This document shows positions 49,844-58,813 of a DNA stretch of 64,000 nucleotides, in pieces; position 1 is the first letter of the stretch, and every line of letters starts with the position of its first letter. This DNA comes from Arthrobacter sp. 35W (GTDB lineage: Bacteria; Actinomycetota; Actinomycetes; Actinomycetales; Micrococcaceae). The DNA is taken from contig NZ_KI519455.1 of assembly GCF_000482545.1 (NCBI RefSeq), positions 1,487,247-1,551,246 of the forward strand, written 5' to 3'. Position numbers and translations under genes: made by a program. The notes under the pieces are model-generated. The model saw only the letters and a program-made list of their open reading frames with translations. It was not told the origin of the DNA and did not search any database.

Positions 49844-50641
49844 ATGAAGGTCAGCGTCGGGCAGTTCAATCCCGGGGGCGACGTCGCCGCCAACCTGGCC
49901 GTCATGCGGCGCCTGGCCGTCGGGGCGCAGTCCGAGGGTGCCGGGCTGATCGTCTTCCCGGAGGAATCCATGTTCTCCGTGGGGCGCGTGGAGGGCAGCT
50001 TCACGGCAGCCGTGGACGCCCAGTGGACCACCTTTGTCCACGGCGTCTCCGTGATGGCCGCCGAGGTGGGCATCGCCGTGATCGCCGGCGGCTACGAGTC
50101 CAGCGGCGAGGAGCGCCCGTACAACACGCTGGTGGCCGTGGACCACGACGGGCGGATCCTGGAAACCTACCGCAAGCTGCACCTCTACGATGCCTTCTCC
50201 TACAAGGAATCGGATCGGATCAAGCCCGGCGACGGCGGCATCAAGGTGGTGGAGATCGGCGGCTTCAAGGTGGGCGTCATGACCTGCTACGACCTCCGCT
50301 TCCCGGAGCTGGCCCGCGCGCTGGCCGTGGAGGGCGCGGACCTGATCTGCGTGTCAGCGGCCTGGTTCAAGGGCGACCACAAGATTGAGCACTGGGAGAC
50401 GCTGCTGAAGGCCCGCGCCATCGAAAACACCGTCTGGGTGGCCGCCGCCGGCACGTCCAGCGCCCACTGCATCGGCCACTCCGCCATTCTGGATCCGATG
50501 GGCATCCCGGCCGACTTCCTCAACGACGACGCCGAGGGGACGGCGACGGCGGAGGTCACGGCCAAGCGGATTGCCGAGGTCCGCGAGTTCCTTCCGGTGT
50601 TGAAAAACCGGCGGCTGGAAAGCTCCCGCGCGCTTCTCTGA
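49844..50641 (+). CDS. Carbon-nitrogen hydrolase (nitrilase superfamily amidase)
   Basis: 265 residues with the full Glu-Lys-Cys triad: Glu40 in VFPEES, Lys111 in TYRKLHLYDAF and Cys148 in MTCYDLRFPEL. The layout matches deaminated-glutathione amidase and omega-amidase type proteins (Nit1/Nit2). The precise amide substrate is unknown; removal of damaged glutathione or ketoglutaramate is a common role. Confidence 0.9.
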   Translation: MKVSVGQFNPGGDVAANLAVMRRLAVGAQSEGAGLIVFPEESMFSVGRVEGSFTAAVDAQWTTFVHGVSVMAAEVGIAVIAGGYESSGEERPYNTLVAVDHDGRILETYRKLHLYDAFSYKESDRIKPGDGGIKVVEIGGFKVGVMTCYDLRFPELARALAVEGADLICVSAAWFKGDHKIEHWETLLKARAIENTVWVAAAGTSSAHCIGHSAILDPMGIPADFLNDDAEGTATAEVTAKRIAEVREFLPVLKNRRLESSRALL

Positions 50642-50719
50642 CGCGGCCCAGACCGGCCGGCGTGAACCATTGACGGGGCCAAAGGCCGTGGCTAGTGTCA
50701 GGACAAAGGGGAGGTTGTG

Positions 50720-51133
50720 ATGGACGATAACCAGATTATGGCCGGCCTTGCGCCATTGGTTCCCATCGGCTTGGAGGACATTCCGCTGGCGGGGGAGTGG
50801 TTGGAACCGCCGTTTGAGGACGATGAGGCCGGCCGGGCCGTCATCCTCAATGACGGTGATTTCCAATTTGTCGTGGTGGACAGGGATACGGGCGCCGTGC
50901 GCTGCGTGTGCGAGGACGATGAAACCCTCATTGCCTCCTCCCTGGAGCAGCTGGTGCAGATCGCCGGGCAGTGGGCCGCCATCGACAGGGACGCCGTGGG
51001 CCCGGAGGACGACGACGATTTCGACAAGATGGCCCGGGACTTCGAGGCCAAGCTGAAGAAGATCGACGCCGCCGCCGCCCGGCCCAACGAGTTCTGGTCC
51101 CTGTACGCCGAGGAGCTCAGCAGCGGAGGGTGA
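50720..51133 (+). CDS. Acidic cytosolic protein, possibly SUKH-4-like
   Basis: 137 residues from the ATG at 50720, with GGGGAGG ahead. IPLAGEWLEPPFEDDEAGRAVI, then a strand-rich middle (FQFVVVDRDTGAVRCVC) and ASSLEQLVQIAGQWAAID recall the SUKH-4 fold, known from toxin-immunity proteins and also from proteins without toxins. No toxin gene is beside it. The assignment is weak and the function unknown. Confidence 0.5.
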   Translation: MDDNQIMAGLAPLVPIGLEDIPLAGEWLEPPFEDDEAGRAVILNDGDFQFVVVDRDTGAVRCVCEDDETLIASSLEQLVQIAGQWAAIDRDAVGPEDDDDFDKMARDFEAKLKKIDAAAARPNEFWSLYAEELSSGG

Positions 51134-51215
51134 GCCGTTCCGCGTCCTTTGGCCGCCCTGTCCGGCTGTCCGGTGTGTGCAGGGAACTCCAATCCGGCAG
51201 GGGTATGCTCGGCTC

Positions 51216-51632
51216 ATGGTGCATGTCAACGATCCCCAGGTCATTACCCGGCTCCTCTCCAGCCCCGGCCGCTGGGCGGTGGTGGGGCTGTCGAACAACC
51301 CGCTGCGCCCCGCCGTGGGTGTCTCCCGGTTCCTCCAGCAGCGCCTGGGCATGGAGATCGTCCCGGTGAACCTGAAGGGCGAGGACGTCCATGGTGCCAA
51401 GGGGTACACCTGTCTGGCGAACGTCCCCGGTGGGATCGACGTCGTCGACTGTTTCATCAACTCAACCCGGGTGGGTGCCGTGGTGGATGAGGCGATCGCC
51501 CGTGGTGCCGGTGCCGTGTGGCTGCAGCTGGGCGTGGTGGACGAGGAAGCGGCCGCGCGGGCCGCCGCAGCGGGGCTGGATGTCGTCATGAATGCGTGCC
51601 CAGTGATCGAAGCGGCGAAGCTTTCGGTGTAG
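51216..51632 (+). CDS. CoA-binding domain protein (YccU-like)
   Basis: 138 residues from the ATG at 51216. WAVVGLSNNPLRPAVGVSRFLQQ is the Rossmann start of the CoA_binding family; MEIVPVNLKGEDVHGAKGYTCLANVPGGIDVVDCF and VWLQLGVVDEEAAARAAAAGLDVVMNACP (given in part) complete it. It resembles the N-terminal domain of succinyl-CoA ligase alone. Such single-domain proteins have no firm function. Confidence 0.85.
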   Translation: MVHVNDPQVITRLLSSPGRWAVVGLSNNPLRPAVGVSRFLQQRLGMEIVPVNLKGEDVHGAKGYTCLANVPGGIDVVDCFINSTRVGAVVDEAIARGAGAVWLQLGVVDEEAAARAAAAGLDVVMNACPVIEAAKLSV

Positions 51633-51657
51633 GGGAGCGCGGGCTGCTAGTCTGCGA

Positions 51658-52551
51658 GTGACCCGCAAGCCGACCGGAAGGCGACCCGTGCCCCGACATG
51701 TCCGTGCCGAGCCACGGCCCTGGCCCTGGATCTTTGCCATCCTGAGTGTTCTCGTTGCCGCCGCCCTTGTCTGGGGCGGCATTTCCTTGCTCGGCGGGCG
51801 CCCCGCTGCGGACTCCGGCAGCGGGCAGGAAACGCCGCCGGCCACGACGACGGCGGCCACCTCCGCAGCGGTGCCGACGTCCACGGCGTCGTCCACGCCC
51901 ACACCCACACCGACGCCCACGGCCAAGCCTGCGCTGGTGCCGGACTACGTGCTGCCGCCGATCCAAAACGGCCTGGCGCCGGTCCTGACCCGGGTGCCGA
52001 CGGAGCAGAAGGTGGTCTTCCTGACCATCGACGACGGCGCCAACAAGACACCCGAGGAACTGCAGATCCTCAAAGACAACGACATCAAGGCCTCGCTGTT
52101 CCTGGCCCAATCCTTCATCCTGGACAATCCGGGCTTCTTCAAGGACTTCGTGGCGGCCGGGCACAAGGTGGAGGACCACACCCTGACCCATCCGCTGAAC
52201 CTCATCAAGATGCCCTACGCCGCGCAGAAGGCGGAGATCTGCGGGATGGCCGACTACGTTGAGCAGACCTACGGCCGCCGGCCGGTCTTCTTCCGCCCGC
52301 CAGGCGGTCCGTACACGGACAACGTGCGCCGGGCCGTGGCCGAATGCGGCATGAAGGCCGTCATCGATTGGGAGGCCAAGGCCAACGCCGGCGGCATGGA
52401 CTACCAGGTGGGCCAAAGCCTGCGCCCGGGGGAGATCGTCCTGATGCACTTCCGCAAGGAGTTTGCGGCCGACATGGCCGCCTTCCTGGCCGCACAGAAG
52501 GCCGCGGGGCTTCAGGTGGTCCTGCTGGAGGACTACCTCGCCACCGGCTGA
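51658..52551 (+). CDS. Polysaccharide deacetylase family protein, membrane anchored
   Basis: 297 residues, GTG start. One helix (about residues 22-47) is followed by a Thr/Pro-rich linker (about 55-95) and a NodB-homology domain: LTIDDGANKTPEEL (motif 1 with the metal Asp), HTLTHP (motif 2, His-x3-His), RPPGG (motif 3) and VLMHFRKEF (motif 5). It should remove N-acetyl groups from cell-wall or capsular sugars at the outer face of the membrane. Confidence 0.87.
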   Translation: MTRKPTGRRPVPRHVRAEPRPWPWIFAILSVLVAAALVWGGISLLGGRPAADSGSGQETPPATTTAATSAAVPTSTASSTPTPTPTPTAKPALVPDYVLPPIQNGLAPVLTRVPTEQKVVFLTIDDGANKTPEELQILKDNDIKASLFLAQSFILDNPGFFKDFVAAGHKVEDHTLTHPLNLIKMPYAAQKAEICGMADYVEQTYGRRPVFFRPPGGPYTDNVRRAVAECGMKAVIDWEAKANAGGMDYQVGQSLRPGEIVLMHFRKEFAADMAAFLAAQKAAGLQVVLLEDYLATG

Positions 52552-52560
52552 CGGCTGAAC

Positions 52561-52581
52561 GGCGCCGGGCTGCCCGGCGCC
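52561..52581 (+). terminator. Short hairpin after the deacetylase gene
   Basis: GGCGCCGGG-ctg-CCCGGCGCC is a perfect 9-bp stem with no T-run, nine bases after the stop. Confidence 0.6.
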
Positions 52582-52651
52582 AAGCGCCGCCCCTGGCCCC
52601 ACAATGGCGCCGCCGGCGCCCCACACCGGTGGCCAGGTATAGGCTCGGAGG

Positions 52652-53053
52652 GTGGATGCTGACACCCTGAGAAACGCCGCGCTGGCACTGCCCGGCGCCT
52701 ACGAAGATTTCCCGTTTGGCCCGGAATCATCCGTCTTCAAGGTGGCGGCACCGGCCAGCGCGGGGGCTGCGCGGACGGGCAAGATGTTCGCCATCTCGGT
52801 CCTGGACGGCAACCCGCTGAAGATCAGCCTCAAATGCGAGCCGGAACTGGCCCGCCAGCTGCGTCTGGCCCATCCGGGCATCACGGGCGGCTGGCATCTG
52901 AACAAGAAGCACTGGAACACCGCCGACTGCTCGGTTCTGGCGGACCGCATGGTGCTGGACATGCTCGAGGATTCCTATGATCTGGTGGTGTCGGCCCTGC
53001 CGCGCGGCCAGCGCGAGGCCCTGGGCTGGAGCGGGCTGGCCCGTGGACGCTAG
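52652..53053 (+). CDS. MmcQ/YjbR family protein
   Basis: 133 residues from the GTG at 52652. ALALPGAYEDFPFGPESSVFKV, KMFAISVLDGNPLKISLKCEP and ITGGWHLNKKHWNT are the blocks of the MmcQ/YjbR (CyaY-like fold) family, suggested to bind DNA. It starts a run of three overlapping genes. Confidence 0.87.
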   Translation: MDADTLRNAALALPGAYEDFPFGPESSVFKVAAPASAGAARTGKMFAISVLDGNPLKISLKCEPELARQLRLAHPGITGGWHLNKKHWNTADCSVLADRMVLDMLEDSYDLVVSALPRGQREALGWSGLARGR

Positions 53054-53648
53054 GGCAGCGCGCGGGCAGCTGACGTACCCGCAGGTGGGGCTCACCAGGG
53101 TCCTGGCCACCGAAGACAGCGGCGAAATCCACTGGCCCCCGGGCTGCCGCGGCGTGGACATCAGCATCGAGGTGGGCTCCGGAGCCGGCGACTTCCACGC
53201 CCTGGCCGACGGCATCCTGACCTGGCAGATCCAGCGCCGCGCCGGCCTCACTGTCCACGCTGCACCCACTGTCGAAGCAGGCGGGCGGGTGGTCAGCGGA
53301 TTCGGTGTGGGACGCGTGCGCCTGCCCGTTCCCTGCGAGGTGGTGTGGGTGGAACCCGTCCCCGCCGAAGGAACCGGGGAGCCTGCCTGCGCCACGACGC
53401 GGCTGGCCGGCTTTGGCTACGGGACGCTCCCGGGGCACCCGGCCAGCGGTGAAGAGGCGTTCGTTGCGACCATGGACGAGGAGGGCATCGTGCGCTTCCG
53501 GCTGCTGGCGTTCAGCCGCCCGGCCGGACTCGTCTTCAAACTCGGCAGCCCCGTCACCACGTTGACGCAGAAGCTGGTGACGCGGAACTATCTGGCCGCG
53601 GCGGCGTCGCTCGTGGCCGCGGCACACAAACGACAGGAGCGGCAGTGA
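53043..53648 (+). CDS. DUF1990 family protein
   Basis: 201 residues from the GTG at 53043, overlapping the stop of the MmcQ gene by 11 bases. LTYPQVGLTRVLATEDSGEI at the start and GFGVGRVRLPVPCEVVWVE in the middle match DUF1990, whose members are found in actinobacteria and plants without known function. Its stop overlaps the next start as GTGA. Confidence 0.85.
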   Translation: MDARAARGQLTYPQVGLTRVLATEDSGEIHWPPGCRGVDISIEVGSGAGDFHALADGILTWQIQRRAGLTVHAAPTVEAGGRVVSGFGVGRVRLPVPCEVVWVEPVPAEGTGEPACATTRLAGFGYGTLPGHPASGEEAFVATMDEEGIVRFRLLAFSRPAGLVFKLGSPVTTLTQKLVTRNYLAAAASLVAAAHKRQERQ

Positions 53649-54295
53649 TAGCGCAGCAAATCTTGGACGAACTCTGGGACTTTGGCGATCCCGCCGGTTC
53701 CGGGGAGCGCTTCCGGGCGGCGATGGCGGCCGACGGCGTGGAGCCGGAAGAGTCGGCCGAGCTGGCCACCCAGGTAGCGCGGACGCTGGGGCTGCAGGGC
53801 CTCTATGCGGATGCCTTCGGCGTGCTCGATGCATTGACGCCGCACGATGCCGCCGTGGCGGTGCGCATTGAGCTGGAGCGTGGCCGCGTGCTCAATTCGT
53901 CCGGCCAGGTGGCCGCGGCCCTGCCGCACTTTGAGCTGGCCGCCGTGCTGGCCCGCACGGACGGCCTGCACTTCCTGCAGGTCGACGCCCTGCACATGCT
54001 GGCCATCGCCGACAGCGGGCACATCCGCAAGTGGACGACGGCGGCGCTGGCGGCCATCGACGACGCCGGCGGCACTCCGACAGAGCTTCGCCGGCTGGCC
54101 CGCTGGCGGGTGCCGCTGCTGAACAATCTGGGCTCCGCACTGGCCGACGACGGCGAGATCGACGCCGCCGTCGCGGCCTTTCGTGGAGCCTTGGAGGCCG
54201 CGGACGAGGTGGGCACGCCAGAGCAGCAGGCCTACGCCCACGAAGCACTGGACGAGGCTCTGGCAGCCCAGGAAAAGGCCCCAAAGCAGGAATGA
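53645..54295 (+). CDS. TPR-like helical repeat protein
   Basis: 216 residues, GTG start. Repeated helix pairs with alternating Ala/Leu patterns (LNSSGQVAAALPHFELAAVLA, LRRLARWRVPLLNNLGSALADDGEIDAAVAAFRGALEAADEV in part) fit tetratricopeptide repeats. It may be a scaffold for its two overlapping neighbours. Its TGA lies inside a 62-bp perfect palindrome. Confidence 0.78.
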   Translation: MIAQQILDELWDFGDPAGSGERFRAAMAADGVEPEESAELATQVARTLGLQGLYADAFGVLDALTPHDAAVAVRIELERGRVLNSSGQVAAALPHFELAAVLARTDGLHFLQVDALHMLAIADSGHIRKWTTAALAAIDDAGGTPTELRRLARWRVPLLNNLGSALADDGEIDAAVAAFRGALEAADEVGTPEQQAYAHEALDEALAAQEKAPKQE

Positions 54296-54353
54296 GCCCG
54301 TTTCCGCATTCTGACACCGTTGCAACGGTGTCAGAATGCGGAAACGGGCTCAT
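54292..54353. repeat. 62-bp perfect palindrome spanning a stop codon
   Basis: 31 bases from 54292 (ATGAGCCCGTTTCCGC...) are followed at once by their exact reverse complement to 54353, without loop or mismatch. It includes the stop of the TPR gene and lies before the convergent LAETG surface-protein gene. There is no T-run, though a stem this long can stop polymerase in either direction. Confidence 0.95.
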
Positions 54354-54396
54354 AAATGGCGCGGATCCGCCTCCTGGGCGGTCTCCGCCGTCGCTT

Positions 54397-56130
54397 CTAT
54401 GCCGTGGCGCGCCGGCGTGAGCGGCCCAGCAGGAACAGAACGGCTCCGGCAATCAACACCAGGCCCGAGCCGGCGGCCCACGGCAGGGCCTCGACGCCGG
54501 TCTCCGCCAGAGCCGGTGCCGCCTCGGTGGGGGCGATCGGTGCCGCGGGGGCAACCGGTGCCACGGGGACCGCTGGCTCCACGGGCGTTACTGGTGCAGG
54601 GGCTGTCGTGATGGTGAATGCCTGCTCTGCGGTTCCGGCCGCGTTCGTGGCGGTGACAGTGAAGCTCGCCGCGCCGGCGGCCGTGGGTGTTCCTGAAATG
54701 ATGCCGGTGGCGGGGTCCAGAGCCAGACCGGCAGGCAGTACGCCCGCGGCTACCGCGAAGGTGAAGGGTGCGGTGCCTGTCGCGGTGAGCGTTGCCGAGT
54801 ACTCCTGGCCCATGATGCCGTCGGGGAGGGAATCGGTGGTGATGGCCGGCGCCTCATTGGTGGAGAAAGTGAAGACGTGCGAGTCGGAGCCAACCGTGCC
54901 GGTGGCCGTGACAGTGAAACTGGACGGACCGGCCGAGGTGGGTGTCCCCGAAAGGATTCCGGTGGCGGGGTCCAGAGCCAGGCCTGCGGGCAGCGCTCCC
55001 GACGTCACTGCGAAGGTGATGGGTCCGGAGCCTGTGGCGCCAATCGTGGCGGAGTAGGCCGCACCCACAACTGCCGGGGCAAGGTCGGTGGTGGTGATGA
55101 CGGGCGGCGTCAAGGCATCAATGATCGACAATTTGTTGCCATCGCGCGTGGCGTAGACAGTGTTGGCCGCGGTGTTCAAGGCCAAGGCACGTGTCGAGGC
55201 ACCCACGGCGACCGTGGAGGCCACTGTATTGGTGGCACCATCGATCACCGACACAGTGCCGGCATCTCCGTTCGCGACGAAGACGGTGTTCCGGCTGTCA
55301 TCCACCTGGATTTCGAAGGGCGCGTCCCCCACGGCTATGGTGCTTACGATTGCACGGGTCGCCCCGTCGAGCACCCTAACGGTGTCGGTCGCGAAGCTGG
55401 TGGTGTAGATCGTGTTTGTGGCCTCATTGACGGCAACCCCGAATGGATTGCCGCCCACCCACTGGGACGCCTGCCATGTGAAACTGGCTCCGTCGATTTC
55501 AAACAGCTCGCTGCCGATGTAGTCGACGGCGTAGATCTTGTTCGTTGTCTCATTTACGGTGATCGCGGTGGGTTGGCTAAAGACGTTGCCCACGTTGATG
55601 GTCCTCACCGCACCCGTTGCGCCGTCGATCTCTGTGACGGAATGGCTCAGATTGGCCACGTAGATCTTGTTTGTCGTCTCGTTCACGGCCATGGCGTAGG
55701 GATACAGGGCCACCGGGATGTGCGTCAGCACCCCCGTTGCGATGTCGATCTTCGACACTGTGTTGTAGCCCGGGGTGGCCGGATCGGTGTTCGAATTGGC
55801 AACGTAGACCGTGTTGGTGCCTTCGTTCACCGCGATGGAGCTTGGCTGGCTGGGGTTTGCCATCAAGCCCGCGGAGAAGGTATCGGTTACCGCGCCGGTT
55901 GATCCATTGATTGCCGACACCGTGTTGTCGTCAGTGTTGGCAACATAGATCATGTTGGTGGTCGCATTGAAGGCCACATCCGTTGGCCTGGCGCCGACGT
56001 CGACTGTTCCGCTGGCCTGGTACGTCGACGGGGCGGCCTGTGCCGCAAGCGGCATCTGGGCCGTCAGCAGAACTGCACCGGCCACCGCAATTGCGGACCA
56101 TCGGGGCAGGGACAATGGGCGGGTTCTCAT
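54397..56130 (-). CDS. Secreted beta-propeller surface protein with Ig-like domains and LAETG sorting signal
   Basis: 577 residues. A signal peptide (to about residue 32, ending AAQAA) precedes a YncE/YVTN-type propeller of about seven blades with the repeats NTVYVANSNTDP, NKIYVANLSHSV and NTVFVANGDAGTVSVIDGAT (residues about 45-335). Two putative Ig domains of the He_PIG kind follow (residues about 340-430 and 430-520; ALPAGLALDPATGILSGTPT and its near copy), then a Pro/Val/Ala stalk and a class E sortase signal LAETG with helix and RSRRRA tail. It probably serves binding or adhesion at the cell wall; no enzyme motif is seen. Confidence 0.85.
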   Translation of the reverse strand: MRTRPLSLPRWSAIAVAGAVLLTAQMPLAAQAAPSTYQASGTVDVGARPTDVAFNATTNMIYVANTDDNTVSAINGSTGAVTDTFSAGLMANPSQPSSIAVNEGTNTVYVANSNTDPATPGYNTVSKIDIATGVLTHIPVALYPYAMAVNETTNKIYVANLSHSVTEIDGATGAVRTINVGNVFSQPTAITVNETTNKIYAVDYIGSELFEIDGASFTWQASQWVGGNPFGVAVNEATNTIYTTSFATDTVRVLDGATRAIVSTIAVGDAPFEIQVDDSRNTVFVANGDAGTVSVIDGATNTVASTVAVGASTRALALNTAANTVYATRDGNKLSIIDALTPPVITTTDLAPAVVGAAYSATIGATGSGPITFAVTSGALPAGLALDPATGILSGTPTSAGPSSFTVTATGTVGSDSHVFTFSTNEAPAITTDSLPDGIMGQEYSATLTATGTAPFTFAVAAGVLPAGLALDPATGIISGTPTAAGAASFTVTATNAAGTAEQAFTITTAPAPVTPVEPAVPVAPVAPAAPIAPTEAAPALAETGVEALPWAAGSGLVLIAGAVLFLLGRSRRRATA

Positions 56131-56279
56131 GGAGGCTCCTCAGCGCGGGCAAGTGCACCCACACCGGGCCGCTCCCAGACTAGTGTATGCATCCTGCCTG
56201 CGAAGCTTCATTCCCCAAAAGTTGCGTCCGGAAGACCCCACCCGACGGTCCCACGGTCGAATATGATGCACGAATGCAA
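56131..56279. other. Promoter region of the surface-protein gene
   Basis: About 150 bases upstream of the minus-strand surface protein. I see no convincing operator or RNA structure in it. Confidence 0.3.
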
Positions 56280-56316
56280 AAACCCCGGCCAACTCGCAAG
56301 GAGTGGACCGGGGTTT
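56280..56316 (-). terminator. Terminator of the purSQL operon
   Basis: AAACCCCGG (56280-56288) and CCGGGGTTT (56308-56316) form the stem; on the minus strand it is followed by T5 (from the AAAAA at 56278-56282). Confidence 0.85.
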
Positions 56317-56344
56317 CCCTTGGTCTAGCTCCCCACCCGCCCCC

Positions 56345-56420
56345 TAACCTCGCTGCGCTCGGTCAGGGAACCCTGCGGGCGTGGCCCCAAGCTCAACCAA
56401 TGGCTGGGCCCACGCGCCCG
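56345..56420. repeat. Inverted-repeat element related to the one at 14.8 kb
   Basis: CCTCGCTGCGCTCGGTCAGG at 56347 resembles the inner block at about 14801 (CCTCGCAAGCTCGGCCGGGG). Downstream, CGGGCGTGG pairs imperfectly with CCCACGCGCCCG. The two are likely members of one small repeat family sited at gene ends. Confidence 0.5.
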
Positions 56421-56425
56421 AGGGC

Positions 56426-56461
56426 CCCTCATTGCAGACGCGCCAGCGTTTGCAATGAGGG
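56426..56461 (-). terminator. Hairpin immediately after purL
   Basis: CCCTCATTGCAGACGC (56426-56441) and GCGTTTGCAATGAGGG (56446-56461) form a 16-bp stem with one G-T wobble and a 4-nt loop, 12 bases past the purL stop. Confidence 0.8.
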
Positions 56462-56473
56462 AGGGCGTGGGGA

Positions 56474-58813
56474 TTAGCCGAAGTACTTCGGCAGGGTGGC
56501 CTCGTGGGCCTCGCGGAGCTCGTCCAGCGGAACGCTGAACTGGCCCTGCAGGTCCAGGGAGCCCGAGGCTGCATCCACGACGCCGATGCGTGCGGCCGGG
56601 AAGTTCCGGGCGGTGCACATGTCGGTGAAGCGGATCTCCTCCGAGCGGGGCACGGCCACGATGGCACGGGCCTGCGACTCGGAGAACAGCAGCGTGAACG
56701 CGTCGACGCCGTCGCGGGCGGCAACCTCGTCCAGCGCGATGCGGGCACCGGTGTTGTATCGCAGCGAGGACTCCACCAGGGCTGCCGCGAGGCCACCCTC
56801 GGAGAGGTCGTGCGCGGCGTCCACCATGCCGTCGCGGGAGGCGTTGATCAGGATCTCACCCAGCGCGCGCTCGGCGGACAGAACAACCTTAGGCGGCAGG
56901 CCGCCCAGGTGGCCGCGCAGGTTGGCCCACTCGGAACCATCCAGCTCGTCCGCCGTCGTGCCCAGCAGGTAGATGGCCTGGCCGTCTTCCTTCCAGCCTG
57001 AGGGGGTGCGGCGCGCGACGTCGTCCAGCTTGCCCAGCACAGCCACCACGGGGGAGGGGTGGATGGGCGTGGTGCCGGTCTGGTTGTACAGCGAGACGTT
57101 GCCGCCGGTGACCGGGATGCCCAGTTCCATGCAGGCGTCGGACAGGCCGCGGATGGACTCGGCCAGCTGCCACATGACATCCGGATCCTCGGGGGAGCCG
57201 AAGTTCAGGCAGTCGCTGACGGCCATGGGCACGGCGCCGGAGGTGGCGACGTTGCGGTAGGCCTCGGCCAGCGCCAGCTGTGCACCGTGGAACGGGTCCA
57301 GGAAGGTGTAGCGGCCGTTGGCGTCGGTGGCCAGGGCAACGCCCAGGCCGGTCTCCTCGTCCACGCGGACCACGCCGGCATCGTCCGGGAACGCCAGGGC
57401 GGTGTTGCCGCCGACGTAGCGGTCGTACTGGTTGGTGATCCAGTCCTTGGAGCACATGTTCGGGGAGGCGATGAGCTCCAGCACGGCGGCCTTGATGTCC
57501 TCGGCCGAGGCCGGGCGGCCACCGTCCTGGACGCTGCCGGTGAAGGTGTCGGCCTGCAGGGCATCCTGCCACTGGGGGCGGGCGTACGGGCGGTCGTAGA
57601 CCGGACCGTCGTGTGCCACGGTGCGCGGGTCGACGTCGACAATGACTTCGCCTTCCCACGTGATGATCAGGCGGCCGGTGTCGGTGACCTCGCCGAGCCA
57701 GGAGTACTCCACGGCCCACTTCTCCATGACAGCCTCGAACGCGGCAATGTTCTCCGGCGTCACGACGGCCATCATGCGTTCCTGCGACTCGGACATCAGA
57801 ATTTCGCCCGGGGTCAGCGTGGGGTCGCGCAGCAGCACGGAGGTCAGCTCAACCTGCATGCCGCCGTCGCCGTTGGAGGCCAGCTCGCTGGTGGCGCAGG
57901 AGATGCCTGCGGCGCCCAGGTCCTGGATGCCCTCAACCAGGGAGCCCTTGAAGAGTTCCAGGCAGCACTCAATGAGCACCTTCTCGGCGAAGGGATCGCC
58001 CACCTGCACGGCGGGGCGCTTGGAGGGCTTGGTGTCGTCGAAGGACTCCGAGGCCAGCACCGAGGCGCCGCCGATGCCGTCGCCGCCGGTGCGTGCACCG
58101 AACAGGACCACCTTGTTGCCCTTGCCCGAGGCGTTGGCCAGGCGGATGTCCTCGTGGCGCATGACGCCCACGGCCAGTGCGTTCACCAGCGGGTTGCCCT
58201 GGTAGACGGCGTCGAAGACCATTTCGCCACCGATGTTCGGCAGGCCCAGCGAGTTGCCGTAGCCGCCGATGCCTGCCACGGCGCCGTGCATGACGCGGGC
58301 GGTGTCCGGGTGGTCGATGGCGCCAAAGCGCAGCGGGTCCATCACGGCCACCGGGCGCGCGCCCATGGAGATGATGTCGCGGACGATGCCGCCGATGCCG
58401 GTCGCGGCACCCTGGTAGGGCTCCACGAACGACGGCGAATTGTGGGACTCGATCTTGAACGTCACGGCCCAGCCGTCGCCCAGGTTGGTCACACCGGCGT
58501 TCTCGCCGATGCCGACCAGCATGTCCTTCTTCATCTCCTCGGTCACCTTGGAGCCGAACTGGCGCAGGTGGTTCTTGGAGGACTTGTAGGAACAGTGCTC
58601 GCTCCACATGACGGAGTACATGGCCAGCTCGGCACCGGTGGGGCGGCGGCCCAAAACCTTGACGACGTCGTCGAACTCGTTCTGCTTCAGGCCGAGCTCG
58701 GCCCAGGGCAGTTCGACGTCGGGCGTCTTGGCGGCGTTTTCGACAGTGTCGATGTTGAACTTCTTGGCCGACTCTGCCGCTTCGGTGGTCGAGCCTGTCG
58801 AGATCTCAGACAT
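56474..58813 (-). CDS. purL: Phosphoribosylformylglycinamidine synthase, large (PurL) subunit
   Basis: 779 residues, the size of the stand-alone small-type PurL used with PurS and Pur[49 protein letters not shown] and [12 protein letters not shown] are synthase motifs. It converts FGAR to FGAM with ATP and ammonia delivered by PurQ. Its ATG follows directly on the TAA of purQ (TAAATG). Confidence 0.97.
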   Translation of the reverse strand: MSEISTGSTTEAAESAKKFNIDTVENAAKTPDVELPWAELGLKQNEFDDVVKVLGRRPTGAELAMYSVMWSEHCSYKSSKNHLRQFGSKVTEEMKKDMLVGIGENAGVTNLGDGWAVTFKIESHNSPSFVEPYQGAATGIGGIVRDIISMGARPVAVMDPLRFGAIDHPDTARVMHGAVAGIGGYGNSLGLPNIGGEMVFDAVYQGNPLVNALAVGVMRHEDIRLANASGKGNKVVLFGARTGGDGIGGASVLASESFDDTKPSKRPAVQVGDPFAEKVLIECCLELFKGSLVEGIQDLGAAGISCATSELASNGDGGMQVELTSVLLRDPTLTPGEILMSESQERMMAVVTPENIAAFEAVMEKWAVEYSWLGEVTDTGRLIITWEGEVIVDVDPRTVAHDGPVYDRPYARPQWQDALQADTFTGSVQDGGRPASAEDIKAAVLELIASPNMCSKDWITNQYDRYVGGNTALAFPDDAGVVRVDEETGLGVALATDANGRYTFLDPFHGAQLALAEAYRNVATSGAVPMAVSDCLNFGSPEDPDVMWQLAESIRGLSDACMELGIPVTGGNVSLYNQTGTTPIHPSPVVAVLGKLDDVARRTPSGWKEDGQAIYLLGTTADELDGSEWANLRGHLGGLPPKVVLSAERALGEILINASRDGMVDAAHDLSEGGLAAALVESSLRYNTGARIALDEVAARDGVDAFTLLFSESQARAIVAVPRSEEIRFTDMCTARNFPAARIGVVDAASGSLDLQGQFSVPLDELREAHEATLPKYFG

